NCBI GenBank assembly: GCA_016841365.1
Contig: JAENZI010000018.1
Location: 1 to 48,715, forward strand
DNA from: Anaerolineaceae bacterium
GTDB lineage: Bacteria > Chloroflexota > Anaerolineae > Anaerolineales > Anaerolineaceae
Reading direction: 5' to 3'
Length of the DNA stretch: 48,715 nucleotides
How positions within the stretch are numbered: position 1 is the first letter of the stretch; every line of letters begins with the position of its first letter. A model generated the notes under the pieces. It ran no database searches. It had not been told where the DNA came from and saw only the letters and a program-made list of their open reading frames with translations. Both the position numbers and the translations under genes were made by a program. Shown here one piece after another: positions 35,513 through 44,584 of the stretch.

Positions 35513-38500
35513 ATGGCTAAATATTTCCGTCATGGGAGACCGACAATAGGCGTTTTAGCTGGCTGGCAGTTTTATCGGACTGCTACAAATCTCAGCTATC
35601 TTGCTCCTGTTTATAGCGGAATTGCAAAAGCTGCTTCTGAATTGAACTGCAACTTGCTTTTGGGATGCGGGATTGGCCCGTCGGCAAGCCCAACGGATCC
35701 GATGAAGGCTGCTTGGCCTGTTCTATTACCTGACCAGGATTTTTTACCGATTGGTGAATGGAATACGGATGGATTAATCATTGCTGTACCCCTTCATTCA
35801 GAAGCCCATTCAAACTATGTCCAGAATCTTATCAGAGCAGAACATCCTGTTCTTTTTATTGGTTTAGGAGAACAAGGGCCTACGATATTCGTTGACAATT
35901 TGGGCGGTGTCAACCAAGCAATGAACCACTTGTTTCAGCATGGGCATAAAGATATTGCTTTTATTGCGGGATCTCAAAATGACTTGCATGGGGATACCGG
36001 GGAACGATTAGCTTCTTATCAAAAATTCATCGAAACAAATGATTTAAACCAGGATCCCCGATTAATTGCCTTTGGTCGACATATTTATAGCGGCGGTTAC
36101 AATGCAATGCAAGAATTAATTGCATCAGGTTGTACCTTTACCGCTGTCATGGCAAGTAATGATGAATCAGCACTTGGCGCGATGGATGCGCTGAAAGCAT
36201 CTGGATTAAATGTGCCGGGGGATGTCGCAATCATCGGATTTGATAATCGTTTTGAAGGTGCGATTCAAGAACCAGGTCTGACCAGTATTCACGTTCCTTT
36301 GTATGATATTGGGTATCAATCATTAAAGCTTATGACCCAGAGGATTGTTGAGGACAAAGAACTTCCTGAAAAAGTGAAGATCGAAACGCAATTGATCATA
36401 AGGCAGTCATGTGGGTGCAAAGGAAGTAATTACTCAACTGATCAGCATTCAGATCATGCACTTTCTGTAACTGAGACCATTGAAGACAATGCTGAACAGA
36501 TCGTTGAATTAATCAATCAAACCATATTCATAGAGGTTCAAAATTTTTCAAAAGGAGAAATTCGAACTTTATGTCAGCAATTGGTGGAAAGCTTTATTGA
36601 AAGCATTACCTCAGAGAACGTTTCACATTTTCAGCATGTTTTATTGGAGGTGTTGAGGCAAACAGAAAATAACAATGATGTTGTTTACCTTTGGCAAAAA
36701 GCGATTGATGTCTTGGATTCTGCATTCATCTCAGGATCGGGAGGATCTTCAAAGTTTACTCAAAAATTAATAGAAGAAGCCAGATATACTATCAATTTCC
36801 AAATGCAATTGCAGCACCGGCGGCATGTTAAGGATGAAAGATGGGTATCCAGTCGGCTAAGTCTACTTACAGCAGAATTATTAGCTGCAATTGATCAGGA
36901 ACAGATTTTTTCAATCCTTGCTAAACGGTTGCCTGAAATGGATATCCCAATCGCAAGATTAGCACTCTTTGAAGAAAAAACTGAAAAATCCCTGGCAATT
37001 AGCACAATTCAAGATGTTTTAGATCCTGATCAAGAACCAATCCGGTTTACCAGCCGCAATTTTCCACCGGTAGGTTATTTCGATGAAAAAGAACCATATT
37101 TTCTGACTTTGATTCCAGTATTGGATCAAGAACAGCAACTAGGTTTTATGGTCTTTGATGTTGATCATCTTGACCTCTATGGATCGATTGTCCAGCAAAT
37201 GGGTAGTTCTTTGAATACACTCAGGTTATACCGGCAAGCGACTGAAGGGCGAAAACTGGCTGAGGAAGCAAATAAGCTGAAAAGCAGGTTTCTTTCTATG
37301 ATAAGCCATGAATTACGCACGCCATTGAATTTAATATCGGGTTTGAGTGAGATCGTCTTGCAAGATGCTGAAGAAGACCACCTTAATATTTCTTCAGCAA
37401 TCGAAAAAGATATTTTGAATATTAAAACATATTCGCAACATTTGAATGGGCTGATCGGTGATGTTATTGATCTTGCTACGCTTGATGCCGGCCAATTTCG
37501 TTTAAATAAGGAACTGATTGACCTTGGTGAGACCCTTCAAATGGTTGTGGAAAGTGGAAAACAACTCGCCTTGGAAAAGGGATTAAAATGGCACGCTGAT
37601 ATTCCTAAAACTGGTCCCTGGGTATGGGGTGACCGGACACGTTTGCGTCAGGTAATATTGAATTTGATCAGTAACGCAACTAAATTTACGAAACAAGGTG
37701 AGGTTAATTTTTATCTTTCCGAAGGGGATGGCAAAGCAATTATCAAGGTGGAGGATACAGGTATTGGTATTTCTCCTGATGAACAAGAGGAAATTTTTGA
37801 TGCATTTCGCCGTTCAGAACACAGTATTTCGATGGGTTTGCCAGGTCTTGGTTTAGGGTTAACCATCAGCAAAATGATTGTTGAAATGCACGAAGGGAAG
37901 ATAGGATTAAGATCAACAGGAGTTGAGGGTCAAGGATCTACCTTCTTCATCGAATTGCCCATTTTGAATTTGCCTGTGGTTAAATCGGGATTTGTTGCTC
38001 AACCTCAGCATGAGAGTAAAAGGACTGTCTTGTTGTTGACCACACGGCCTGGAACAAATTTGGCTTTGTTGGAGAGTTTGAAGAAGCGTGAGATTAAAGT
38101 TTATGAAGAAATAATGGGAGAAACTGAAATTTGGCAATCAAAATTACACGATATCGCCCCAGAAGTCATCATTCTTGATGTGACGATACAGTCAGATCTA
38201 ACATGGCTCACCCTGAATGCCATCAAAGAAAATGATTTGACGCAATCCACTCCCATTTTGTTATATGCTTCTAAAAAAGAAAAAGATTCTTTGATCAGAT
38301 TAGATTTTCTCACCAAGCCTTTTGAGGTAGATGATTTAACCAAGACTTTGGATCAATTCTGGGATTTAGCAAAAAAAGATGGAAAAACCCGCTTTATCCT
38401 TGTTGTTGAAGATGACCCTAACACACTCGACTTATATGAAAGGATAGTCAAATCGCATTCGACGGCTAATAAGGTTCTGCTGGCAACAAACGGATTAGAA

Positions 38501-39094
38501 GCACTGGATATTATTGAGGCAGAAGATATTGATCTTGTGTTACTTGATTTGCAAATGCCTGAGTTGGATGGTTTTGGTGTTTTAGAGAAAATGCGCGCAG
38601 ACGAACGAACAAGGAATATTCCGGTTATTGTTGTGACCGGTTTGGTATTGTCAGAAACAGAGATCAAGCGGCTTAATGAAGGCGTTTCAGTTATTTTACA
38701 AAAGGGATTATTTAGTATTGATGAAACTGTAGATCATATTGAGTCGACGCTGAATAAAAAGCAACAATTAAGTCATGAGACCCAGCACCTTGTCAGGCGG
38801 GCTATGGCATTTATTCATGAACATTATAATGAACCAATTTCACGCCGCGATATTGCTTCGCATGTCAATATATCCGAAGATTACTTAACCTATTGTTTCC
38901 GCCAGGAATTGAAGGCAACCCCGATCAGGTATATTCAGCGATACCGGGTAAATATCGCTAAAACCTTACTCAAAGATACGGATAAGAGTATTACCGAAGT
39001 CGCTTTGGCAGTGGGATTCTCTGAGGGCGGATATTTCAGCCGTATTTTCCGGCGTGAAATGGGGCTGTCGCCGGATCAATATCGGCGGGAATAA
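35513..39094 (+). CDS. Hybrid LacI-sensor / histidine kinase / receiver / AraC regulator
   Basis: This 1193-residue single-chain signalling protein has no signal peptide or membrane helix. Residues 8-300 form a LacI/GalR-like sugar-binding domain (RPTIGVLAG, IGFDN) without the LacI helix-turn-helix. A helical and GAF-like region (about 310-575) leads to HisKA with His599 (SHELRTP). An HATPase follows, with N-box near 717-721 and DTGIG at 748-752. Then come a degenerate receiver (Asp889, no acidic pair) and an intact receiver (VVEDD; Asp1012). The C-terminal AraC DNA-binding domain (about 1095-1193) has two HTH motifs. It precedes a glucan operon that it probably controls. No clear Shine-Dalgarno sequence is present. 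Confidence 0.93.
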   Translation: MAKYFRHGRPTIGVLAGWQFYRTATNLSYLAPVYSGIAKAASELNCNLLLGCGIGPSASPTDPMKAAWPVLLPDQDFLPIGEWNTDGLIIAVPLHSEAHSNYVQNLIRAEHPVLFIGLGEQGPTIFVDNLGGVNQAMNHLFQHGHKDIAFIAGSQNDLHGDTGERLASYQKFIETNDLNQDPRLIAFGRHIYSGGYNAMQELIASGCTFTAVMASNDESALGAMDALKASGLNVPGDVAIIGFDNRFEGAIQEPGLTSIHVPLYDIGYQSLKLMTQRIVEDKELPEKVKIETQLIIRQSCGCKGSNYSTDQHSDHALSVTETIEDNAEQIVELINQTIFIEVQNFSKGEIRTLCQQLVESFIESITSENVSHFQHVLLEVLRQTENNNDVVYLWQKAIDVLDSAFISGSGGSSKFTQKLIEEARYTINFQMQLQHRRHVKDERWVSSRLSLLTAELLAAIDQEQIFSILAKRLPEMDIPIARLALFEEKTEKSLAISTIQDVLDPDQEPIRFTSRNFPPVGYFDEKEPYFLTLIPVLDQEQQLGFMVFDVDHLDLYGSIVQQMGSSLNTLRLYRQATEGRKLAEEANKLKSRFLSMISHELRTPLNLISGLSEIVLQDAEEDHLNISSAIEKDILNIKTYSQHLNGLIGDVIDLATLDAGQFRLNKELIDLGETLQMVVESGKQLALEKGLKWHADIPKTGPWVWGDRTRLRQVILNLISNATKFTKQGEVNFYLSEGDGKAIIKVEDTGIGISPDEQEEIFDAFRRSEHSISMGLPGLGLGLTISKMIVEMHEGKIGLRSTGVEGQGSTFFIELPILNLPVVKSGFVAQPQHESKRTVLLLTTRPGTNLALLESLKKREIKVYEEIMGETEIWQSKLHDIAPEVIILDVTIQSDLTWLTLNAIKENDLTQSTPILLYASKKEKDSLIRLDFLTKPFEVDDLTKTLDQFWDLAKKDGKTRFILVVEDDPNTLDLYERIVKSHSTANKVLLATNGLEALDIIEAEDIDLVLLDLQMPELDGFGVLEKMRADERTRNIPVIVVTGLVLSETEIKRLNEGVSVILQKGLFSIDETVDHIESTLNKKQQLSHETQHLVRRAMAFIHEHYNEPISRRDIASHVNISEDYLTYCFRQELKATPIRYIQRYRVNIAKTLLKDTDKSITEVALAVGFSEGGYFSRIFRREMGLSPDQYRRE

Positions 39095-39667
39095 GTCCTT
39101 TCGGGTCATTAAAAATTACAAGTCAATTCAATTTTTATCCATCCTAAATCAATGATATCGTGAAAATATTACTGAGGGGGCAATCATCCTTGATGGAGGT
39201 TTAGATTTAACATGGAAAAGACATCTATGAATTGTCCATGTTTTCCCCGCTTTTCTCCACGAAAAATCTCATCGAAATCACTAAAATCTTAATAGACACA
39301 AAAATCTCTCAAGCTGCATATTTCTTGTTGATCAAGAAATGCAGTGATTTTTCGTCTTGCTTTAAGTGATCAGAGCCAGCGCACATAATTCTTTACCGTC
39401 CAAATCTTAAGTTAACCAAAAAATGACTATGAAAAACTCCCCTAAAAATAAACCTGACACACAAACGATTTGGTTTACTGGGCAATCTGCTTCATACCCA
39501 AAAACATAGGTAATGAACCAGATGCAATTTTTTGTTGATATGTTAAACAGGCTGATGACTTCTAAAAATCCGATATTTTGATGGAGGTGAAAAAAGAAAA
39601 ATTGGTTTATGCACGATACAGAAGTTCAATTTCAGTTAAGCAATTTCTATTTTCTAAAGGAGAAGCA
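39095..39667 (+). other. Regulatory intergenic region before the glucan operon
   Basis: This 573-base AT-rich region has no convincing gene. It contains a hairpin CTGCATATTTCTTG (39314-39327) with CAAGAAATGCAG (39333-39344), where the left arm has two extra bases. That hairpin is nested inside a longer inverted repeat ACGAAAAATC/GATTTTTCGT (39259-39268/39346-39355). These may form a terminator for the regulator gene or an operator for the AraC-type domain. No consensus promoter stands out. The frame of the binding-protein gene is open upstream to 39578, but AAGGAG supports ATG 39668. Confidence 0.5.
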
Positions 39668-40990
39668 ATGAACAAAAAGCATTTCGTTTTTAGTCTGTTA
39701 TTAGTCCTCACAATTCTTTTGACAGCATGTGCGTCAGGAACTGAAACAACTGATGATGCGCAACCTGTTGAGGAAGATGTAACCTTGCGGGTGCTTGTAC
39801 ATCAAAATCCGCCAATGGTGGCCTTCATGGAGGAGTTCAATCAGGCATTCGAAGAGAAATATCCTAATGTGACCGTGGATATGTCCGTAGTCAACGCGAA
39901 TGATCTGAGTACCGTTACGCAAACACGCCTGACCGCCAATGATGTTGACGTTGTGGATATGTTTGCATTTACCAATGCTGCCCAACCCTACATGAAGAAT
40001 GTTGATCCGCCAAACTGGCAGACCCTTATTGAAGCTGGTTATTTGATGGATCTCACTGGTCAGCCCTTCCTGGATAACTATTATGAATCAGCTATTGCAG
40101 ACGCTGGTACTTATAACGGGAAAGTTTACCAGATCAACCTGGGTACTGTTTCTTATAGCGGTCTTTATTACAACAAAGATCTCTTCGCTCAGTATGGCGT
40201 GGAAGTTCCCACGACCTACGATCAACTGGTGAGTGCCTGTGAGACCTTTACGGCTGAAGGAATTCCCTGTATGACCGCTGGCGGTAAGGACGGCTGGCCG
40301 ATCTTCGTTGGTGCTTATGGTTTAATTGGCTCTATCTATCCAGATCAGGAAGCATTGGTTGAAGGGTTATGGACAGGATCCATTAAGTGGAATGATGAAA
40401 AATCCATGGAAATGTGGGATAAGATGAAGGTTTATGCCCAGGATATGATGGAAGAAGGCGCCAGTGGTATCGCAGGTGATGCTGCTCCTGGACGTTTTGC
40501 TTCTGGTGCGGTAGCAATGTTTGCCGGGGGAACTTGGTACGCGGCTGCTATCGAATCGGCTGAACCGGCATTTGAGTGGGGTTATATCCCCTTCCCCGGC
40601 AGCGATGATCCTGAAGACAACAAATATCTATTTGGTAAATATGATCAGGGTTGGGTTATTGCTGAAAATTCACCCAATAAAGAAACCGGGCTCCTGTACT
40701 TAACCGAGTTCTCTGAACAGGAAAACTACGCTGCATTTGTCAACGCAGTTGGCTTCTTCCCCACCCAGCCAGGCGTAACTTTGGATACGCAAATTGGACG
40801 TGAAGTTGCTCCATACCTGGAGAATTTTAGAGTTGGTTATGAGCAATATTATGTGGCCCCCAAGGGCGCAGGTCAATATGCTAACCCCTGGGCATCATAC
40901 TTTGCTCCCTTTGGCACCTTTGATGATGCTGAAGAACTTGCCAACAAAGTCCAAGAAGATCTGCAATCCGGATTGGATGCTAATCAGTAA
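39668..40990 (+). CDS. Sugar ABC transporter substrate-binding lipoprotein
   Basis: This 440-residue extracytoplasmic binding protein belongs to the CUT1 (family 1) type. A lipoprotein signal ends LTILLTAC, with Cys at about residue 20, so it is tethered to the membrane. The mature protein has the MalE-like VTLRVLVHQNPP start, YNGKVYQINLG and a Trp/Tyr-rich binding region, fitting oligosaccharides. AAAGGAG precedes ATG 39668. It is the first gene of the transport operon; a strong hairpin follows it before the permeases, which would favour high binding-protein levels. Beta-glucan oligosaccharide specificity is inferred from the neighbours. Confidence 0.93.
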   Translation: MNKKHFVFSLLLVLTILLTACASGTETTDDAQPVEEDVTLRVLVHQNPPMVAFMEEFNQAFEEKYPNVTVDMSVVNANDLSTVTQTRLTANDVDVVDMFAFTNAAQPYMKNVDPPNWQTLIEAGYLMDLTGQPFLDNYYESAIADAGTYNGKVYQINLGTVSYSGLYYNKDLFAQYGVEVPTTYDQLVSACETFTAEGIPCMTAGGKDGWPIFVGAYGLIGSIYPDQEALVEGLWTGSIKWNDEKSMEMWDKMKVYAQDMMEEGASGIAGDAAPGRFASGAVAMFAGGTWYAAAIESAEPAFEWGYIPFPGSDDPEDNKYLFGKYDQGWVIAENSPNKETGLLYLTEFSEQENYAAFVNAVGFFPTQPGVTLDTQIGREVAPYLENFRVGYEQYYVAPKGAGQYANPWASYFAPFGTFDDAEELANKVQEDLQSGLDANQ

Positions 40991-41003
40991 CTATGATTTC
41001 GTA

Positions 41004-41038
41004 AATATGCTTCCTGTCAAATAGACAGGAAGCATATT
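41004..41038 (+). promoter_or_regulatory. Intergenic hairpin between binding protein and permease
   Basis: A perfect 15-bp stem, AATATGCTTCCTGTC (41004-41018) with GACAGGAAGCATATT (41024-41038), closes a five-base loop. The following AAATTTTGATAG is not a strong T tract. Hairpins at this place in sugar ABC operons commonly stabilise the upstream mRNA and cause partial termination, giving excess binding protein. That role is inferred. Confidence 0.75.
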
Positions 41039-41064
41039 AAATTTTGATAGAATGGAGGTTAAGT

Positions 41065-41994
41065 ATGAGGGGCTATCATTTTGGCGGTGGTAAGTCGCGT
41101 TGGGCGCCCTATCTATTTCTTCTTCCAGGGCTTTTATTGTACGTGATGATTGCTTTGGGCCCATCTATTTCCACAACGTTCTTTTCATTTACGAATGCAA
41201 CAGGTATTAGAGGTGCACCCGTCGACTGGGTTGGCTTGGATAACTATAAAGAATTTCTCTTTATGGGTCAGGCTTCACGTGACAACCTCTCAGCGCTTGG
41301 ACGGACTCTTCTCTTTTGTTTTTTTGTTACAACCATCCAATTTAGTTTGGGATTACTGGTTGCTGTTTTGGTTAACCAGAAACTTAAGGGTACTAATTTT
41401 TTCAGAACCCTTTATTTTATGCCGGTGATCCTTGGCGCAGTCATTCAGGGGTTGATCTGGTCGCTTTTCCTTTATCCCTTAGGCGGCCCGATGGACTCTA
41501 TTCTGAATTTCTTTGGTATGAGTTCGGAGTTTTTTGGAGGGCCACCAACAGAAGCGTTTGGCTGGGTCATTGTGGTTCAAATATGGGCAAATCTGGGAAC
41601 GACAATGATTATCTTCCTCGCCGGTCTGCAAACGATCCCCAGTGAATTGTATGAGGCAGCAGAAATTGATGGCGCGAACAAGTGGAAGGTATTTAAAAAT
41701 GTAACCTGGCCATTGCTTACCCCAAGCGTGAACACAAATCTGCTCTTGAATATTATTGGGTCCCTTCAGGCGTGGCAGTTGTTCCTGGTGTTAATTGGTT
41801 ACCGAAATGGAACCCAGGTTTTGGGCTATTTGATTTATGCTGTCGGCTTTGGTCAAACTTCCGGCAGTGTCACCAGCTCATTCCGACAGGGTTATGCTGC
41901 TGCTGCATCCATTGTGTTATTTATCTTGGTTCTGATATTGGGAACAACAACACAGTTTTTCCTAAGTCGTAGAGAGAGAAGGATATTAGGATGA
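41065..41994 (+). CDS. Sugar ABC transporter permease (MalF/UgpA type)
   Basis: This 309-residue inner-membrane permease has about six transmembrane segments, beginning APYLFLLPGLLLYVMIALGP. The ATPase-contact EAA loop reads EAAEIDGANKWKVFKNVTWP near residues 208-227. The ATG at 41065 has GGAGGT five bases upstream, whereas the upstream in-frame TTG has none. It overlaps the next permease by four bases (ATGA), indicating coupled translation. No ATPase gene is present in the locus, so a shared MsmK-like ATPase elsewhere is likely. Confidence 0.95.
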   Translation: MRGYHFGGGKSRWAPYLFLLPGLLLYVMIALGPSISTTFFSFTNATGIRGAPVDWVGLDNYKEFLFMGQASRDNLSALGRTLLFCFFVTTIQFSLGLLVAVLVNQKLKGTNFFRTLYFMPVILGAVIQGLIWSLFLYPLGGPMDSILNFFGMSSEFFGGPPTEAFGWVIVVQIWANLGTTMIIFLAGLQTIPSELYEAAEIDGANKWKVFKNVTWPLLTPSVNTNLLLNIIGSLQAWQLFLVLIGYRNGTQVLGYLIYAVGFGQTSGSVTSSFRQGYAAAASIVLFILVLILGTTTQFFLSRRERRILG

Positions 41995-42827
41995 ACGTAG
42001 ATATGAAAATCCGACGTCCAATTAAATGGGGAAAGATATTGTCCTATGCGGTTCTGATCATCTTTGCCATAGTTTATGCCGGCCCCTTGATCATGTTGGT
42101 TAACACTTCTCTGAAATCGCTCCCCGATTTTATGAAAAGTGCAACATCACTTGTGACTTCACCGAACTTTGATAACTTTATTGATGCATGGCAGAAGGCA
42201 AATTTTCCCCGTTATTTAACCAACACAGTGCTCTATACCGTTACGGCAACCCTGGTTTATGTGGTAACTGCAATATTTCTCGCATTTCCTGTTTCCAGAG
42301 GGTATATCAAAGGCGCAAAAATTATTCTATTTCTGTTCATTGTTGCGCTATTTTTACCCCCAGCCTTGATCCCTCAATTCCAATTAATGTTGAGACTTGG
42401 CCTATATAATAACCCTATCGGATATATTCTATTATTCACGATCAATCCGATTGGGTTCACAATCCTTGTCAATTACATCAAAACGATACCTATTGAACTT
42501 GATGAGGCTGCCGCATTAGATGGATGCAGCTATTTTAAGTTTGTGACAATGATCCTCTTCCCATTGATCAGGCCTGCTGTGGCGACGGTTGCAGTGTTGC
42601 ATGCAATTGGTATTTGGAATGAATTGATCTTGCCAACAATTTACCTCACGAGTCAGAAGTATTACCCCATCACCCGTGGCATGATCGTTTTCCAGGGTGT
42701 TTATGGCAGTAATTGGCCGACCTTGGCAGCCGCCGTATTGATCATGACCTTTCCTATGCTGCTCATCTTCTTATTGATGCAGCGATACATCATCTCTGGG
42801 TTAACCACGGGAGCTGTCAAAGGATAA
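41991..42827 (+). CDS. Sugar ABC transporter permease (MalG/UgpE type)
   Basis: This 278-residue second permease subunit has an N-terminal membrane helix (LSYAVLIIFAIVYAGPLIML) and about five more. The EAA loop is DEAAALDGCSYFKFVTMILF. Its ATG overlaps the stop of the first permease. With that protein it forms the CUT1 heterodimeric channel for the upstream binding protein. A large hairpin follows before the GH16 genes. Confidence 0.95.
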   Translation: MNVDMKIRRPIKWGKILSYAVLIIFAIVYAGPLIMLVNTSLKSLPDFMKSATSLVTSPNFDNFIDAWQKANFPRYLTNTVLYTVTATLVYVVTAIFLAFPVSRGYIKGAKIILFLFIVALFLPPALIPQFQLMLRLGLYNNPIGYILLFTINPIGFTILVNYIKTIPIELDEAAALDGCSYFKFVTMILFPLIRPAVATVAVLHAIGIWNELILPTIYLTSQKYYPITRGMIVFQGVYGSNWPTLAAAVLIMTFPMLLIFLLMQRYIISGLTTGAVKG

Positions 42828-42835
42828 CGTAAGTA

Positions 42836-42882
42836 TCAGGTAAGGTTTTCATTTCGATCGAATGAGCAAAGACCTTACCTGA
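42836..42882 (+). promoter_or_regulatory. Intergenic hairpin between permease and GH16 genes
   Basis: TCAGGTAAGG (42836-42845) pairs perfectly with CCTTACCTGA (42873-42882), and an inner helix TCATT/AATGA extends the structure. There is no T tract. It may protect the upstream mRNA end or act as a processing site that separates transport and hydrolase expression. Confidence 0.6.
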
Positions 42883-42921
42883 AATTCAATCTTCCAATGG
42901 AACAAAGGGAGCTCTATCATC

Positions 42922-43749
42922 ATGCAAAAATTTCAGCGACTATCAGTGATCGTTCTTCTTCTAGTTGTTATTACAGCCTGTACGCCGCTCAACCTGGCAT
43001 CAGAATCAGATGTTATTGAACCGCCCGAGGGGTGGGAATTACTATGGAATGATGAATTTAGCGATAGAAAAATCAATACATCAAATTGGACTTATGACCT
43101 GGGTGGTGGCGGTTGGGGGAATGGTGAAATGCAGACTTATACCGACTCCAATGATAATGCACACATAGAAGATGGGATGTTGGTTATCACCGCTCAAAAA
43201 GAAACACTTGAAGGCGGTGGATTTAATTTCACATCAGCCAGGCTAAAGACCCAAGGATTACAGACTTTTCAATACGGCCGAATCGAAGCCAGGATCAAGG
43301 TGCCTGAAGGAAAGGGGTTGTGGCCTGCTTTTTGGATGCTTGGAGAGAACTTTCCGGAAGTCGGTTGGCCGGATTGCGGTGAAATTGACATTATGGAATA
43401 TGTCGGCAGAGAGCCCGATTTGATTATTGGCACCCTGCATGGCCCTGGTTACTCAGGAGCCGTGGGCTTGAGCAAGTGGAACCGGCAGGACTATGCTATT
43501 GCTGATGACTTCCATACCTACGCCATTGAGTGGGATGAAGATCAGATCAGTTGGTTTTATGACGGGGAGAAATACAGCACCTACACCCGAGAGGATGTCG
43601 GTAACCGGGATTGGGTCTTCGACCAGCCCTTCTTTATCATTCTTAATCTGGCAATTGGCGGCACACTTGGCGGAATTGTGACACCCGATACAGAATTTCC
43701 GGCGCAGTATATGATTGATTATGTTCGTGTTTATGAAAAAACACCGTAA
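42922..43749 (+). CDS. GH16 endo-beta-glucanase lipoprotein (laminarinase type)
   Basis: This 275-residue lipoprotein has a signal sequence ending LLLVVITAC, with Cys at about residue 20. The GH16 domain follows, with WNDEF near the start and the catalytic motif GEIDIMEYVG: nucleophile Glu154, Asp156 and acid/base Glu159. Adjacent WPAFWMLG and LHGPGYSG regions match laminarinase-like subfamilies that hydrolyse beta-1,3 or mixed beta-1,3-1,4 glucans. It should act on the outer face of the cell, feeding oligosaccharides to the transporter. The second GH16 gene starts 15 bases after it. Confidence 0.92.
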   Translation: MQKFQRLSVIVLLLVVITACTPLNLASESDVIEPPEGWELLWNDEFSDRKINTSNWTYDLGGGGWGNGEMQTYTDSNDNAHIEDGMLVITAQKETLEGGGFNFTSARLKTQGLQTFQYGRIEARIKVPEGKGLWPAFWMLGENFPEVGWPDCGEIDIMEYVGREPDLIIGTLHGPGYSGAVGLSKWNRQDYAIADDFHTYAIEWDEDQISWFYDGEKYSTYTREDVGNRDWVFDQPFFIILNLAIGGTLGGIVTPDTEFPAQYMIDYVRVYEKTP

Positions 43750-43764
43750 ATAGGACTTTATCCG

Positions 43765-44562
43765 ATGCAGCTATCCAAAGATGATGAACTGGTCTTTTTT
43801 GATGATTTCACATCAGATGAATTAGATCGGTTCAAGTGGAACGTAGAAGTTACCGGGAAACGTCATAATAATGAACAGCAAGCATATATTGATTCAAGCG
43901 AAACGATTTTCTTTAAGAAAAAAGTAGATGAAGCAGACGGTGTTCTTGTTATTCAGCCAAAGTTTAAAAAGAATTTTATTACCACAGAAGGTATGTCCTT
44001 TGATTTTGTGTCAGGGAGAATACATACAAAGGGGAAATTTGATTTTACATATGGCAGGATTTCGGCCAGGATCATGCTCCCAAAGGGCGATGGATTGTGG
44101 CCAGCTTTTTGGCTTCTGGGAAGCCAGGGGAATTGGCCTGTTTGTGGCGAATTAGATATCATGGAAGCTGTGGGTGAGTCCGATTGGATCAGTGCGGCAG
44201 TACATGGCCCCGGGTTTTCGGGGGAGTCTGCACTCGTCAATAAAAAATACTGTGAGTCTCCTGAGTCGGCAACTCAGTGGCGTACTTATTCACTGGATTG
44301 GACTCCCGACAGCCTCTATTTCATGGTGGATGAAGAACTGATTTATCGAGTTTCTCGTCCAATGGTTGAGTTTTTTGGTCCTTGGGTTTACGATAAGAAA
44401 CAGCATATTATTTTAAACTTGGCTTTAGGCGGCCGTTACCCATATAAAACAAATGGGATCAAAGAGCCTTATTATGGGATGCCTGAAGCAACAGTAAAGG
44501 CAATTGTCAACGGTGAAATTGCTATGCTCGTAGATTGGGTGAAAGTATATCAAGGTCAATAA
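43765..44562 (+). CDS. GH16 family glycoside hydrolase without signal peptide
   Basis: This 265-residue GH16 enzyme begins MQLSKDDELVFFDDF with no signal sequence, so it is predicted to be cytoplasmic. The active site GELDIMEAVG has Glu129, Asp131 and Glu134; WPAFWLLG and VHGPGFSG are conserved. The paralogue is clearly diverged from the lipoprotein GH16 upstream. It would shorten imported oligosaccharides before phosphorolysis. The ribosome-binding site (TAGGAC) is weak. Beta-1,3 specificity is inferred from the locus. Confidence 0.92.
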   Translation: MQLSKDDELVFFDDFTSDELDRFKWNVEVTGKRHNNEQQAYIDSSETIFFKKKVDEADGVLVIQPKFKKNFITTEGMSFDFVSGRIHTKGKFDFTYGRISARIMLPKGDGLWPAFWLLGSQGNWPVCGELDIMEAVGESDWISAAVHGPGFSGESALVNKKYCESPESATQWRTYSLDWTPDSLYFMVDEELIYRVSRPMVEFFGPWVYDKKQHIILNLALGGRYPYKTNGIKEPYYGMPEATVKAIVNGEIAMLVDWVKVYQGQ

Positions 44563-44584
44563 TCTATCTAAGAGGAATATCGCG

